Assembly (NCBI GenBank): GCA_024644775.1 | Contig: JAHEHB010000306.1 | Location: 1 to 6,712 of the forward strand | DNA length: 6,712 nucleotides | Origin: Deltaproteobacteria bacterium | Lineage (GTDB): Bacteria; Desulfobacterota; Desulfobacteria; Desulfobacterales; SURF-15 | Direction: 5' to 3' | In this document: one piece after another, positions 1 through 5,177 of the stretch | Layout: the number at the start of each line of letters is the position of its first letter | Position numbering within the stretch: the stretch's first letter is position 1 | Position numbers and translations under genes: made by a program | Notes under the pieces: generated by a model | Database searches by the model: none | What the model was told of the DNA's origin: nothing | The model's input: only the letters and a program-made list of their open reading frames with translations

Positions 1-1
1 C

Positions 2-124
2 CCGTCCGACGATGAAACATCCGATCGATTCCCAATCGGTTTGGGTGTACTCGCATCATTGGTGTTTCTGCTCGTTTTCGGCGTCGTATACATCATGCTC
101 CCGACGATGGCGGGAGGAGGATAG
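2..124 (+). CDS. C-terminal fragment of a membrane protein of unknown family
   Basis: An open frame enters from the left edge and ends at TAG 122-124, giving the last 40 residues. About ten charged or polar residues (SDDETSDR) are followed by one strongly hydrophobic segment of about 24 residues (from PIGLGVLA to VVYIMLP) and a short TMAGGG tail. This looks like the final transmembrane helix of an integral membrane protein. The stop lies 13 bp before the kinase-like start at 138, so the two are probably co-transcribed. The fragment is too short to name a family. A transporter C-terminus is a reasonable guess but only a guess. The start lies outside the window. Confidence 0.6.
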   Translation, partial: PSDDETSDRFPIGLGVLASLVFLLVFGVVYIMLPTMAGGG

Positions 125-137
125 AAGAGGGGGAAAA

Positions 138-746
138 ATGTCCGTTGTCACGATCTCTAGGCAGTTCGGCGCCGGTGGCAAAACCATCGGGGAAATGGCA
201 TCCAAGGAACTCGGGTATCTTTTTCTTGACGATCAAATCATTCAAATGATTGCCGTAAAAGCGAAGGTTGCACCGAATTGGGTAAAGTCCATCGAAAGGG
301 AGGCAGGCGGAACACTTCAGAAGTTTATCACGAGTGTCGGTCGGAAGAGTTTTGTGGAACGAGTTTCGGATGAAGGCGGGTATATTGATGAAGAAATCTA
401 TGTCGATTTACTAAACAAAATCATCACTCAGATCGCCCATGAGGGAAATGTTATCATTCTTGGTCGCGGCGGTCAGTTTATTTTAAGAGACTTTAGCAAT
501 GCCTACCACGTATTGATCGTTTCAGACAAGGCGGACCGCATCGAATTCATGAAAAATCGGTATGGTTTTTCAATAAAACGAGCCACTCAGGCGGTGGATA
601 GACAAGAAAAAAGACGCATCAGTCTCTATCGTAAATTCGGCAAAGAGGATTACGAGAATCCGGGGCTCTATCATTTGATTCTCAATACGAGTAAGCTGAC
701 TTTAGAGAGCGCTTGCAAACATATCTGCCTGTTGACTCAGGCTTAA
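138..746 (+). CDS. cytidylate-kinase-like family protein (AAA_26 type)
   Basis: A 202-residue soluble P-loop-like protein. It opens with a beta strand and a glycine-rich loop, VVTISRQFGAGGKTIG (residues 3-18), followed by the LGYLFLDDQII segment (26-36). A second conserved stretch, VIILGRGGQFILRD (105-118), and a C-terminal YHLILNT (178-184) match the cytidylate kinase-like family (Pfam AAA_26), which is related to CMP kinase. The loop lacks the classical GxxGxGK[ST] spacing, so nucleotide kinase activity is not assured; many family members have no known substrate. I chose ATG 138 because a GAGGGGG purine run (127-133) precedes it and the family motif starts at once. An in-frame ATG at 12 would add 42 residues of non-family sequence and overlap the upstream gene in another frame. 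The gene is 13 bp after the upstream membrane-protein stop and is separated from the antiporter operon by 273 bp, so it probably belongs to the preceding transcription unit. Confidence 0.85.
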   Translation: MSVVTISRQFGAGGKTIGEMASKELGYLFLDDQIIQMIAVKAKVAPNWVKSIEREAGGTLQKFITSVGRKSFVERVSDEGGYIDEEIYVDLLNKIITQIAHEGNVIILGRGGQFILRDFSNAYHVLIVSDKADRIEFMKNRYGFSIKRATQAVDRQEKRRISLYRKFGKEDYENPGLYHLILNTSKLTLESACKHICLLTQA

Positions 747-762
747 ATAGTGGCTGAGTTAA
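732..762 (+). other. weak hairpin spanning the kinase-like stop codon
   Basis: TTGACTCAG (732-740) is complementary to CTGAGTTAA (754-762) apart from one G-U pair, with a 13-nt loop that contains the TAA stop. No T-tract follows on the + strand, so it does not qualify as a standard intrinsic terminator. It may be a 3'-end structure or chance. Confidence 0.25.
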
Positions 763-791
763 AACACATTAAAGTACTTAATTATAGTAAG

Positions 792-827
792 TTGATATAA
801 TTTTATTAAAGTAAAGATTTATATCAA
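792..827. repeat. AT-rich 9-bp inverted repeat
   Basis: TTGATATAA (792-800) and TTATATCAA (819-827) are exact reverse complements with an 18-nt spacer. The region is AT-rich, so chance is possible. It directly adjoins the stronger palindrome at 828-849. Confidence 0.35.
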
Positions 828-849
828 TATCGACAAAGTTTTGTCGATA
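828..849. repeat. perfect 10-bp palindrome, possible operator or hairpin
   Basis: TATCGACAAA (828-837) and TTTGTCGATA (840-849) are exact reverse complements separated only by GT. A 22-bp near-symmetric site like this is typical in size of a dimeric regulator's operator, or it could form a tight RNA hairpin. No T-run follows, which argues against a terminator. It lies about 170 bp upstream of the antiporter operon start. No regulator can be named from the sequence. Confidence 0.5.
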
Positions 850-853
850 ACAC

Positions 854-866
854 GGCGCTAAGCGCC
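854..866. repeat. GC-rich 6-bp inverted repeat
   Basis: GGCGCT (854-859) and AGCGCC (861-866) flank a single A. A one-base loop is too tight for a full RNA hairpin, so the outer pairs would form the stem. It overlaps the first copy of the TAAGCGCCTA direct repeat. Confidence 0.35.
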
Positions 867-1002
867 TAAGGCGGGAAAACCCAAAAGGATTTGCCACAAA
901 GGCACAAAGACACAAAGTAAATATATTTTTTTCGTGCCTTGGTGTCTTCGTGGCTGGAAATAAATTCTGCCATAAAATACGAAAAAATCATTTAAGCGCC
1001 TA
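859..1002. repeat. 10-bp direct repeats (TAAGCGCCTA) flanking the CACAAAG element
   Basis: TAAGCGCCTA occurs exactly at 859-868 and again at 993-1002, bracketing 124 bp that contain the 8-bp-unit inverted repeat. The second copy lies just upstream of the Shine-Dalgarno of the first antiporter gene. The arrangement could be a target-site duplication around a small non-autonomous insertion, or paired binding sites, or coincidence. The inverted-repeat arms sit 24 and 38 bp inside the direct repeats, so the element ends do not coincide with them. Confidence 0.4.
893..954. repeat. intergenic CACAAAG-type imperfect inverted repeat
   Basis: The left arm starts GC at 893-894 and runs into three tandem 8-bp units CACAAAGG, CACAAAGA and CACAAAGT (895-918). 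The right arm holds three related units on the opposite strand: TTCGTGCC, TTGGTGTC and TTCGTGGC (931-954). Pairing 893-916 with 931-954 matches 19 of 24 positions, and the five mismatches recur every 4 bp. The arms enclose an AT-rich loop containing ATATATTTTTTT. From memory, similar 'CCACAAAGGCACAAAGACACAAAG' sequences are dispersed between genes in several bacterial phyla; I could not check this here. It may be a REP/MITE-like dispersed repeat, and as RNA it could fold into a bulged stem that ends the upstream transcript. Confidence 0.65.
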
Positions 1003-1005
1003 TGT

Positions 1006-1010
1006 AGGAG
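1006..1010 (+). promoter_or_regulatory. Shine-Dalgarno site for mrpE, supporting a TTG start
   Basis: AGGAG at 1006-1010 lies 9 nt before TTG 1020. There is no other initiator with a comparable site nearby, so this decides the non-ATG start of the operon's first gene. Confidence 0.7.
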
Positions 1011-1019
1011 AATATCATT

Positions 1020-1538
1020 TTGCCTGCTCAAGAAATTCGGAAACCCAAAAAATCACCGGCTCCGTTTGTTTTCACCTTTTGTGTAACATTTGCCACATGG
1101 TGTGTTCTTTCCGGTAAGTTCGACGCATTTCACCTGGCGCTTGGCGTTGTTTCCTGTTTGTTGGTTTCCTATTTTTCGGCAGACATGGTTTTATCATCTA
1201 CAAACCTCGGAAAACTGCCGATGGTATGGTTGCGATTTATTCGATATATCCCTTGGTTATTATTCCAAGTATTTATCGCAAATATTCATGTGATGTACAT
1301 TGCGCTCCATCCCAGAATGATGGAACTGATCGATCCGCATATTGTCCGTTTCAAGAGCAGACTGAAAAGTGATTTGGCGCTGGTAACGTTGGCCAATTCC
1401 ATTACATTAACCCCTGGAACGATTACCGTCTATATATCCGTTTATGGGGATGTAACCTTTCATATGATCGATGCGGAATCCGGTCAATCCCTGCCCTGGA
1501 TCATGGATGCAAGAATTGCTGAGGTATTTGGTCAATAA
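1020..1538 (+). CDS. mrpE: Na+/H+ antiporter subunit E (MnhE/MrpE/MbhA family)
   Basis: A 172-residue accessory membrane subunit of the Mrp cation/proton antiporter. Hydrophobic segments lie near residues 16-31, 36-54 and 68-95. The soluble C-terminal part carries the family signature LANSITLTPGTITV (124-137) followed by a short beta-rich domain, as in MnhE (PF01899). Length is normal for the family. It opens the operon: AGGAG precedes the TTG start, and its TAA overlaps the ATG of the next gene by one base. In Mrp complexes subunit E is needed for assembly or full activity but is not itself the ion channel. An E-first order is characteristic of Mbh-like antiporter modules rather than the classical A-first Mrp operon. 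Confidence 0.92.
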   Translation: MPAQEIRKPKKSPAPFVFTFCVTFATWCVLSGKFDAFHLALGVVSCLLVSYFSADMVLSSTNLGKLPMVWLRFIRYIPWLLFQVFIANIHVMYIALHPRMMELIDPHIVRFKSRLKSDLALVTLANSITLTPGTITVYISVYGDVTFHMIDAESGQSLPWIMDARIAEVFGQ

Positions 1539-1825
1539 TGGATACAATATTCTTTTATGCAGGATTATGGTTGGCGTTGTTAATGTTGTTATCTCTTTAC
1601 CGGGCCGTTTTGGGTCCAACGGTACTCGATCGTATGATCGGTATGAATGCCATCGGCAGCAAAACCGCACCACTGCTTATTCTTATCGGACTCATGTATC
1701 GTCGTGTGGACATGTTTGTGGATATTTCTTTAGCTTATGCAACGTTAAACTTTATTGCCGTACTTGCAGCTTCTCGATACTTTCAGAAACGCAAGGGGCT
1801 TTATGATGAGACACCGCCCACATAG
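1538..1825 (+). CDS. mrpF: Na+/H+ antiporter subunit F (MnhF/MrpF/MbhB family)
   Basis: A 95-residue protein with three predicted transmembrane segments (about 4-22, 41-56 and 62-81). The family pattern is clear: YRAVLGPTVLDRMIGMNAIG (21-40) after the first helix, and RRVDMFVDISLAYATLNFI (55-73) with acidic residues D58 and D62 at the third. Size and motifs fit MrpF (PF04066). The ATG shares one base with the mrpE stop (TAATG), and only a weak GAGG (1521-1524) lies upstream, so translation is probably coupled to mrpE. It is an accessory subunit of the antiporter complex in the cytoplasmic membrane. Confidence 0.92.
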   Translation: MDTIFFYAGLWLALLMLLSLYRAVLGPTVLDRMIGMNAIGSKTAPLLILIGLMYRRVDMFVDISLAYATLNFIAVLAASRYFQKRKGLYDETPPT

Positions 1826-1828
1826 TTC

Positions 1829-2212
1829 GTGTCTCAATTGTTTGATTATCCATTTTTAACATTTGGAGGTCATCATACATTGATAGATTTTTTTGTTGTT
1901 ATTATTTTGGCTGGGGGGTTGGTGTTTTTCACCGGAGGAACGGTGGGAATTATCCGATTTCCGGACTTTTACACGCGGCTGCATGCGGCAGGCAAACTGG
2001 ATACCATGGGCGTGCTGATGTTCATGGCTGCAATGGCTTTATACACGCTTCATGATTTTTCCCTGGCATCATTGCTTACCTGTCTAAAGATTGTCCTGAT
2101 CATCGTGTTTGTATTTATAACCAGTCCTACGGCCACCCATGCCATCATGGATGCGGGATTTAGAGCAGGACTGGGACCCTGGGTAAAAGAGCACAAAGGA
2201 GAAATTCTGTGA
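1829..2212 (+). CDS. mrpG: Na+/H+ antiporter subunit G (MnhG/MrpG/MbhC family)
   Basis: A small membrane subunit with three predicted helices (about 18-38, 58-75 and 79-98). The MrpG signature IIRFPDFYTRLHAAGKLDT (41-59) and SPTATHAI (99-106) are both present. The start is uncertain. GTG 1829 follows the mrpF stop by 3 bp but has no clear ribosome site. TTG 1880 is in frame, lies 10 nt after GGAGG (1865-1869), and gives a 110-residue protein beginning MIDFFVVIIL, closer to the usual family N-terminus. The 17 residues between the two starts (MSQLFDYP...) match nothing I know in the family. The longer form is annotated because of the tight operon spacing, but I consider both about equally likely. 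The 3' end overlaps the next gene by 4 bp (GTGA). Confidence 0.9.
   Translation: MSQLFDYPFLTFGGHHTLIDFFVVIILAGGLVFFTGGTVGIIRFPDFYTRLHAAGKLDTMGVLMFMAAMALYTLHDFSLASLLTCLKIVLIIVFVFITSPTATHAIMDAGFRAGLGPWVKEHKGEIL
1865..1869 (+). promoter_or_regulatory. internal Shine-Dalgarno suggesting a shorter mrpG
   Basis: GGAGG lies 10 nt before an in-frame TTG at 1880 and is much stronger than anything upstream of GTG 1829. It may mark the real mrpG start, which would leave a 54-bp gap after mrpF. Confidence 0.4.
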
Positions 2213-2454
2213 TCTGGCCCATTGAATTTGTGATCATGATACTTGTGGTCATCTGCGGAATTGGCGCTATTTCTGTGAAAGATTTGTTGGGCGCCGCCAT
2301 TCTATTCGGGGCATACAGTTTCATGATGTGCCTTTTGTGGGCGATTATGGGAGCCGTCGATGTGGCTTTTACGGAGGCCTCTGTCGGTGCAGGGGTTAGT
2401 ACCGTTTTTTTTGTTGTTGCCGTTTTTCGGACGACCCGGAGGAGCAAAGATTGA
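2209..2454 (+). CDS. MbhD-like subunit (DUF4040), counterpart of MrpA C-terminal helices
   Basis: An 81-residue protein that is almost entirely membrane-embedded, with about three helices (4-21, 25-47 and 56-73). The segment DVAFTEASVGAGVSTVFFVV (51-70) is the hallmark of the MbhD/DUF4040 domain, which in classical Mrp operons forms part of the C-terminal region of the large MrpA subunit and is related to NuoJ. E56, in the TEA motif, is the conserved acidic residue within a helix. The start is GTG 2209, overlapping the mrpG stop as GTGA, with AAGGAG at 2196-2201. It also overlaps the next gene by 4 bp (TTGA). Having this domain as a free-standing small protein is typical of archaeal Mbh and similar modules and shows that MrpA is split in this operon. 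Confidence 0.88.
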   Translation: MIWPIEFVIMILVVICGIGAISVKDLLGAAILFGAYSFMMCLLWAIMGAVDVAFTEASVGAGVSTVFFVVAVFRTTRRSKD

Positions 2455-3281
2455 AACGTTTCGGCCTTATTATCGTGCTGTTATGCGGAGGATTGCTGAT
2501 TGTTGGAACCTTTGATTTTCCTGCCTGGAGCGATCCGGAATCCCCGGCCAGCTCACATGTATCCCCATACTACATCGAACATTCCATGGAAGATACCTCT
2601 GTCCCCAACATTGTAACCGCTGTGCTTGCCGATTATCGTGGTTTTGATACCATGTTTGAAACAACCGTGATTTTTTCAGCCGGAATCGCCTGCTTTTTCC
2701 TTCTAAGGGTTTTTCAGCAAAAGAGTACGGAAGTTCGACACTATCGACACCTGCCGACCGGGTTAACGCTTCGTATTGAAAAAGGGGGTATTCTCCCCGA
2801 TGAATCCGGAGATTTTCAAAGAATCGATAATCTGTGGACACCTTATGATCTTATTATCACAACCACGTGTCGGCTAGTGATCCCTTTTATCCAGATATTT
2901 GCCCTCTATGTCATTGCCCATGGCCACCACAGCCCTGGTGGTGGATTTCAGGGAGGGGTAATCTTGGGCGCCTCTATGATCCTTTATGCCGTATCCCACG
3001 ATCTTCGGTCCACCATGAAACGGATGAGCGAAAAGATCGGCGCGTTGTTTTCCACGGCCGGAATTTTTATCTATGCGGGTACCGGTGCATTGTGTCTAAT
3101 TCTTGGCGCAAATTTCTTGGACTACAGCGCACTTGCCGGTCTGTTGGGCGTCGATCCGGTTACCGCGCGTTCCCATGGTATCTTAATTGTTGAAATCGGT
3201 GTGGGGCTCGCTGTCATGGCCACCATGATTTGGATATACTATGTACTTTCCTCCGTTGGAAGAAACGATGAAGGTTTATAA
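2451..3281 (+). CDS. mrpB: MbhE-MnhB fusion, Na+/H+ antiporter subunit B
   Basis: A 276-residue protein, longer than the roughly 140-residue stand-alone MrpB, made of two family units. Residues 1-88 hold a first helix (4-20), a linker, and NIVTAVLADYRGFDTMFETT (53-72) leading into a second helix. This is the MbhE domain that ends classical MrpA, with D61, R63, D66 and E70 conserved. A soluble linker (about 89-128) connects to the MnhB domain (PF04039): TPYDLIITTTCRLVIPF (130-146), then HHSPGGGFQGGVI (159-171) with its glycine-rich motif, and further helices to about 268. The TTG start at 2451 is well supported by GGAGGAG (2438-2444) six bases upstream. It overlaps the MbhD-like gene by 4 bp. 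The fusion links the last MrpA-equivalent part to subunit B. Confidence 0.92.
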   Translation: MKRFGLIIVLLCGGLLIVGTFDFPAWSDPESPASSHVSPYYIEHSMEDTSVPNIVTAVLADYRGFDTMFETTVIFSAGIACFFLLRVFQQKSTEVRHYRHLPTGLTLRIEKGGILPDESGDFQRIDNLWTPYDLIITTTCRLVIPFIQIFALYVIAHGHHSPGGGFQGGVILGASMILYAVSHDLRSTMKRMSEKIGALFSTAGIFIYAGTGALCLILGANFLDYSALAGLLGVDPVTARSHGILIVEIGVGLAVMATMIWIYYVLSSVGRNDEGL

Positions 3282-3283
3282 AT

Positions 3284-3679
3284 ATGGCTGATTTTATTTC
3301 TTTCCTGGTGTCGAAATACAACTATTGGATCTATGTCAGTCTTATGATGATCGGTCTTTATGCCCTGATCACAAAGAACAACTTGGTCAAGAAAATTATC
3401 GGAATGAATATTCTTCAAACCGCCATTATCCTTTTTTACATTTCTATTGGTGCAAAAAAAGGGGCCACGCTTCCGATCATCATGCACGGACATAACGGAG
3501 CGTCTCATACCGTCCGTGCAGCTGATTTTATCAATCCGCTGCCGCATGTGTTAATGCTCACAGCCATTGTCGTCGCAGTTGCGACACTCGGTGTGGCATT
3601 GGCCCTGGCATTGAAGGTTTACCATCAATACAATACACTGGAAGAAGATGAAATTTATTCTCAGATAAGAAAAAAATGA
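3284..3679 (+). CDS. mrpC: Na+/H+ antiporter subunit C (MnhC/MrpC/MbhG, NuoK-like)
   Basis: A 131-residue membrane protein homologous to NuoK of complex I. It has three predicted helices: about 14-30, 36-56 and 87-111. GLYALITKNNLVKKIIGMNI (24-43) and NPLPHVLMLTAIVV (84-97) are the two family blocks. The second usually reads DPLPQALVLTAIVI, so here N replaces D and H replaces Q. The loop between them (58-83) is histidine-containing and periplasmic or cytoplasmic by prediction. ATG 3284 follows the mrpB stop by 2 bp with AAGG at 3271-3274. The stop overlaps mrpD as ATGA. Subunit C packs beside the D subunit in the antiporter. Confidence 0.93.
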   Translation: MADFISFLVSKYNYWIYVSLMMIGLYALITKNNLVKKIIGMNILQTAIILFYISIGAKKGATLPIIMHGHNGASHTVRAADFINPLPHVLMLTAIVVAVATLGVALALALKVYHQYNTLEEDEIYSQIRKK

Positions 3680-5172
3680 GCGAGCATTTTCCCGCACTTA
3701 TCATTGTTATTCCGTTGCTTGCAGCATTTGCCATTGCCGGGATCGGATGGTTTCGAAAGGATTTGTGTTTCCCGATAGCGCTCGTCTCCCTTGCTGCGGC
3801 ACTGTTTGTATCTGTCAAGTTGTTATTGTTGGTATTGGTTCACCATTCGGTGCAGTATAAGCTCGGGGGATGGCAGCCGCCTTGGGGAATTGTTTATGAG
3901 ATCGACCATTTAAACAGCATCGTACTTGTGGTGGTATTTACGGTTGCCTTCATCAATTTGATTGCCACGCGGGAGCTTGCCGCTCATGAGTTTCCCGATC
4001 GGATAGGTCCCTTCTATGCATTGTATCTTCTTTTTGTTATCGGCCTTGCCGGTATCGTCGTTACGGGTGACGCATTTAATCTCTATGTGCTACTTGAAAT
4101 CGCCGCTTTAACCGGATATGCGCTGATCGGCATGGGAAACGAGCATGCGCCGTTAGCCAGTTTACATTATGTATTTATGGGCACCATCGGTGCCAGCTTT
4201 TATCTGCTGGGCATCGGTTATCTGTATTTGGTTACCGGTTCACTGAATATGACCGATATCGCAGGCATTCTCCCAAAGCTGTACACTTCCAAAGTGGTTT
4301 TAATCGCATTTATCATCTGTATGACCGGCCTTTTCATTAAAATGGCGCTCTTTCCGTTTCACGCCTGGCTGCCGAATGCCTATACCTATTCTCCATCGAG
4401 TGCCATCAGTCTTATCGCACCGCTAACCACCAAGGTGATGATCTATGTTATGATCCGCATCACTTTATTTGTATTTACGCCGGCATTCACTTTTGCCAGC
4501 CCCACTGTCAACACAATGTTTGTGTGGCTTGCTGCCACCGGTATTGTTGTGGCCTCAATCCTTGCGCTATCCGAAAGGCGTTTAAAACGGTTTTTAACCT
4601 ATGTGCTGATCGCTGAAGTTGGGTATATGGTGGGAGGGTTGTGGCTTGCCAACCGTGCCGGTATTACCGGTGCCATTCTTCACATTATCAACGATTCTGC
4701 CATGACGCTCTGTGTGTTTCTGGCTGCTGGAAATTTCATTTATAAAATAAAGGGTGATTCTTTTCATAGCCTGCAAGGCCTTTTTCGAAAAATGCCCTTT
4801 TCGATGGCAGCCTTTTCGGTTGCTGCTTTATCCATTATTGGCGTTCCACCGACCTGCGGCTTTTTCAGTAAATGGTACCTGATTTCCGGAGGTATTGCGG
4901 CCGGGCAATATGTTTTTGTGGCCGCCCTGTTGTTTAGTAGTCTGGTAAACGTTGTTTTGTTTTTCCGGGTGATTGAAATCGGTTTTTTTGAGCCCATCGC
5001 CGACCATCACCACGCCCATGGCGAGGCGAAAGCAATATCTCGGAATGAAGCACCCGTGGGGATGCTGGTTTCGTTGCTTCTCGTTGCAGCCGGACTTGTT
5101 GTTGTCGGGTTGTATACCGGTGATATCGTAACAATGATTATCCAGTTCGCCATTCCGAAAGGGATCGCATAG
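3676..5172 (+). CDS. mrpD: Na+/H+ antiporter subunit D (MnhD/MrpD, NuoM/N-like proton channel subunit)
   Basis: A 498-residue, roughly 14-helix member of the proton-conducting membrane transporter family (PF00361). Expected charged residues are visible: E141 in NLYVLLEIAAL (TM5), K222 in GLFIKMALFPFHAWLP (TM7), K253 in LTTKVMIYVMIR (TM8) and K399 in CGFFSKWYL (TM12). The TM10 segment reads LHIINDSAMTLCVFLAAG (335-352), with D340 and T344 where many homologues have H and K. A histidine-rich loop DHHHAHGE (443-450) lies before the last helix. The ATG overlaps the mrpC stop (ATGA) with no good ribosome site, indicating coupling. It conducts protons or exchanges cations in the inner membrane. D family membership is firm; the NuoM- versus NuoN-like subtype is not resolved. 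Confidence 0.93.
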   Translation: MSEHFPALIIVIPLLAAFAIAGIGWFRKDLCFPIALVSLAAALFVSVKLLLLVLVHHSVQYKLGGWQPPWGIVYEIDHLNSIVLVVVFTVAFINLIATRELAAHEFPDRIGPFYALYLLFVIGLAGIVVTGDAFNLYVLLEIAALTGYALIGMGNEHAPLASLHYVFMGTIGASFYLLGIGYLYLVTGSLNMTDIAGILPKLYTSKVVLIAFIICMTGLFIKMALFPFHAWLPNAYTYSPSSAISLIAPLTTKVMIYVMIRITLFVFTPAFTFASPTVNTMFVWLAATGIVVASILALSERRLKRFLTYVLIAEVGYMVGGLWLANRAGITGAILHIINDSAMTLCVFLAAGNFIYKIKGDSFHSLQGLFRKMPFSMAAFSVAALSIIGVPPTCGFFSKWYLISGGIAAGQYVFVAALLFSSLVNVVLFFRVIEIGFFEPIADHHHAHGEAKAISRNEAPVGMLVSLLLVAAGLVVVGLYTGDIVTMIIQFAIPKGIA

Positions 5173-5177
5173 ACACC

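Noticed and set aside
12..137. Upstream extension of the kinase-like frame from ATG 12
   Set aside because: The 42 added residues are rich in W, C, S and R, do not resemble the family, and lie antiphase over the end of the upstream membrane-protein gene. ATG 138 has a purine-rich ribosome site.
939..956. Possible sigma-54 promoter (TTGG-N10-GC spacing at 939-954)
   Set aside because: Only the minimal GG-N10-GC core fits. The rest departs from the consensus, and the match falls inside the degenerate repeat arm, where GG and GC are frequent.
973..978. Possible sigma-70 -10 box TAAAAT upstream of mrpE
   Set aside because: No convincing -35 hexamer lies 16-18 bp upstream (GTGGCT or similar), so a promoter call is not supported.
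747..1019. CRISPR array or RNA gene in the intergenic region
   Set aside because: The only tandem units are 8 bp with no spacers, and no tRNA-like cloverleaf or riboswitch core was recognisable.
1471..1806. 111-codon + strand frame overlapping mrpE and mrpF
   Set aside because: It is an out-of-frame shadow of mrpE/mrpF, which carry clear family motifs, and its translation has no recognisable domain.
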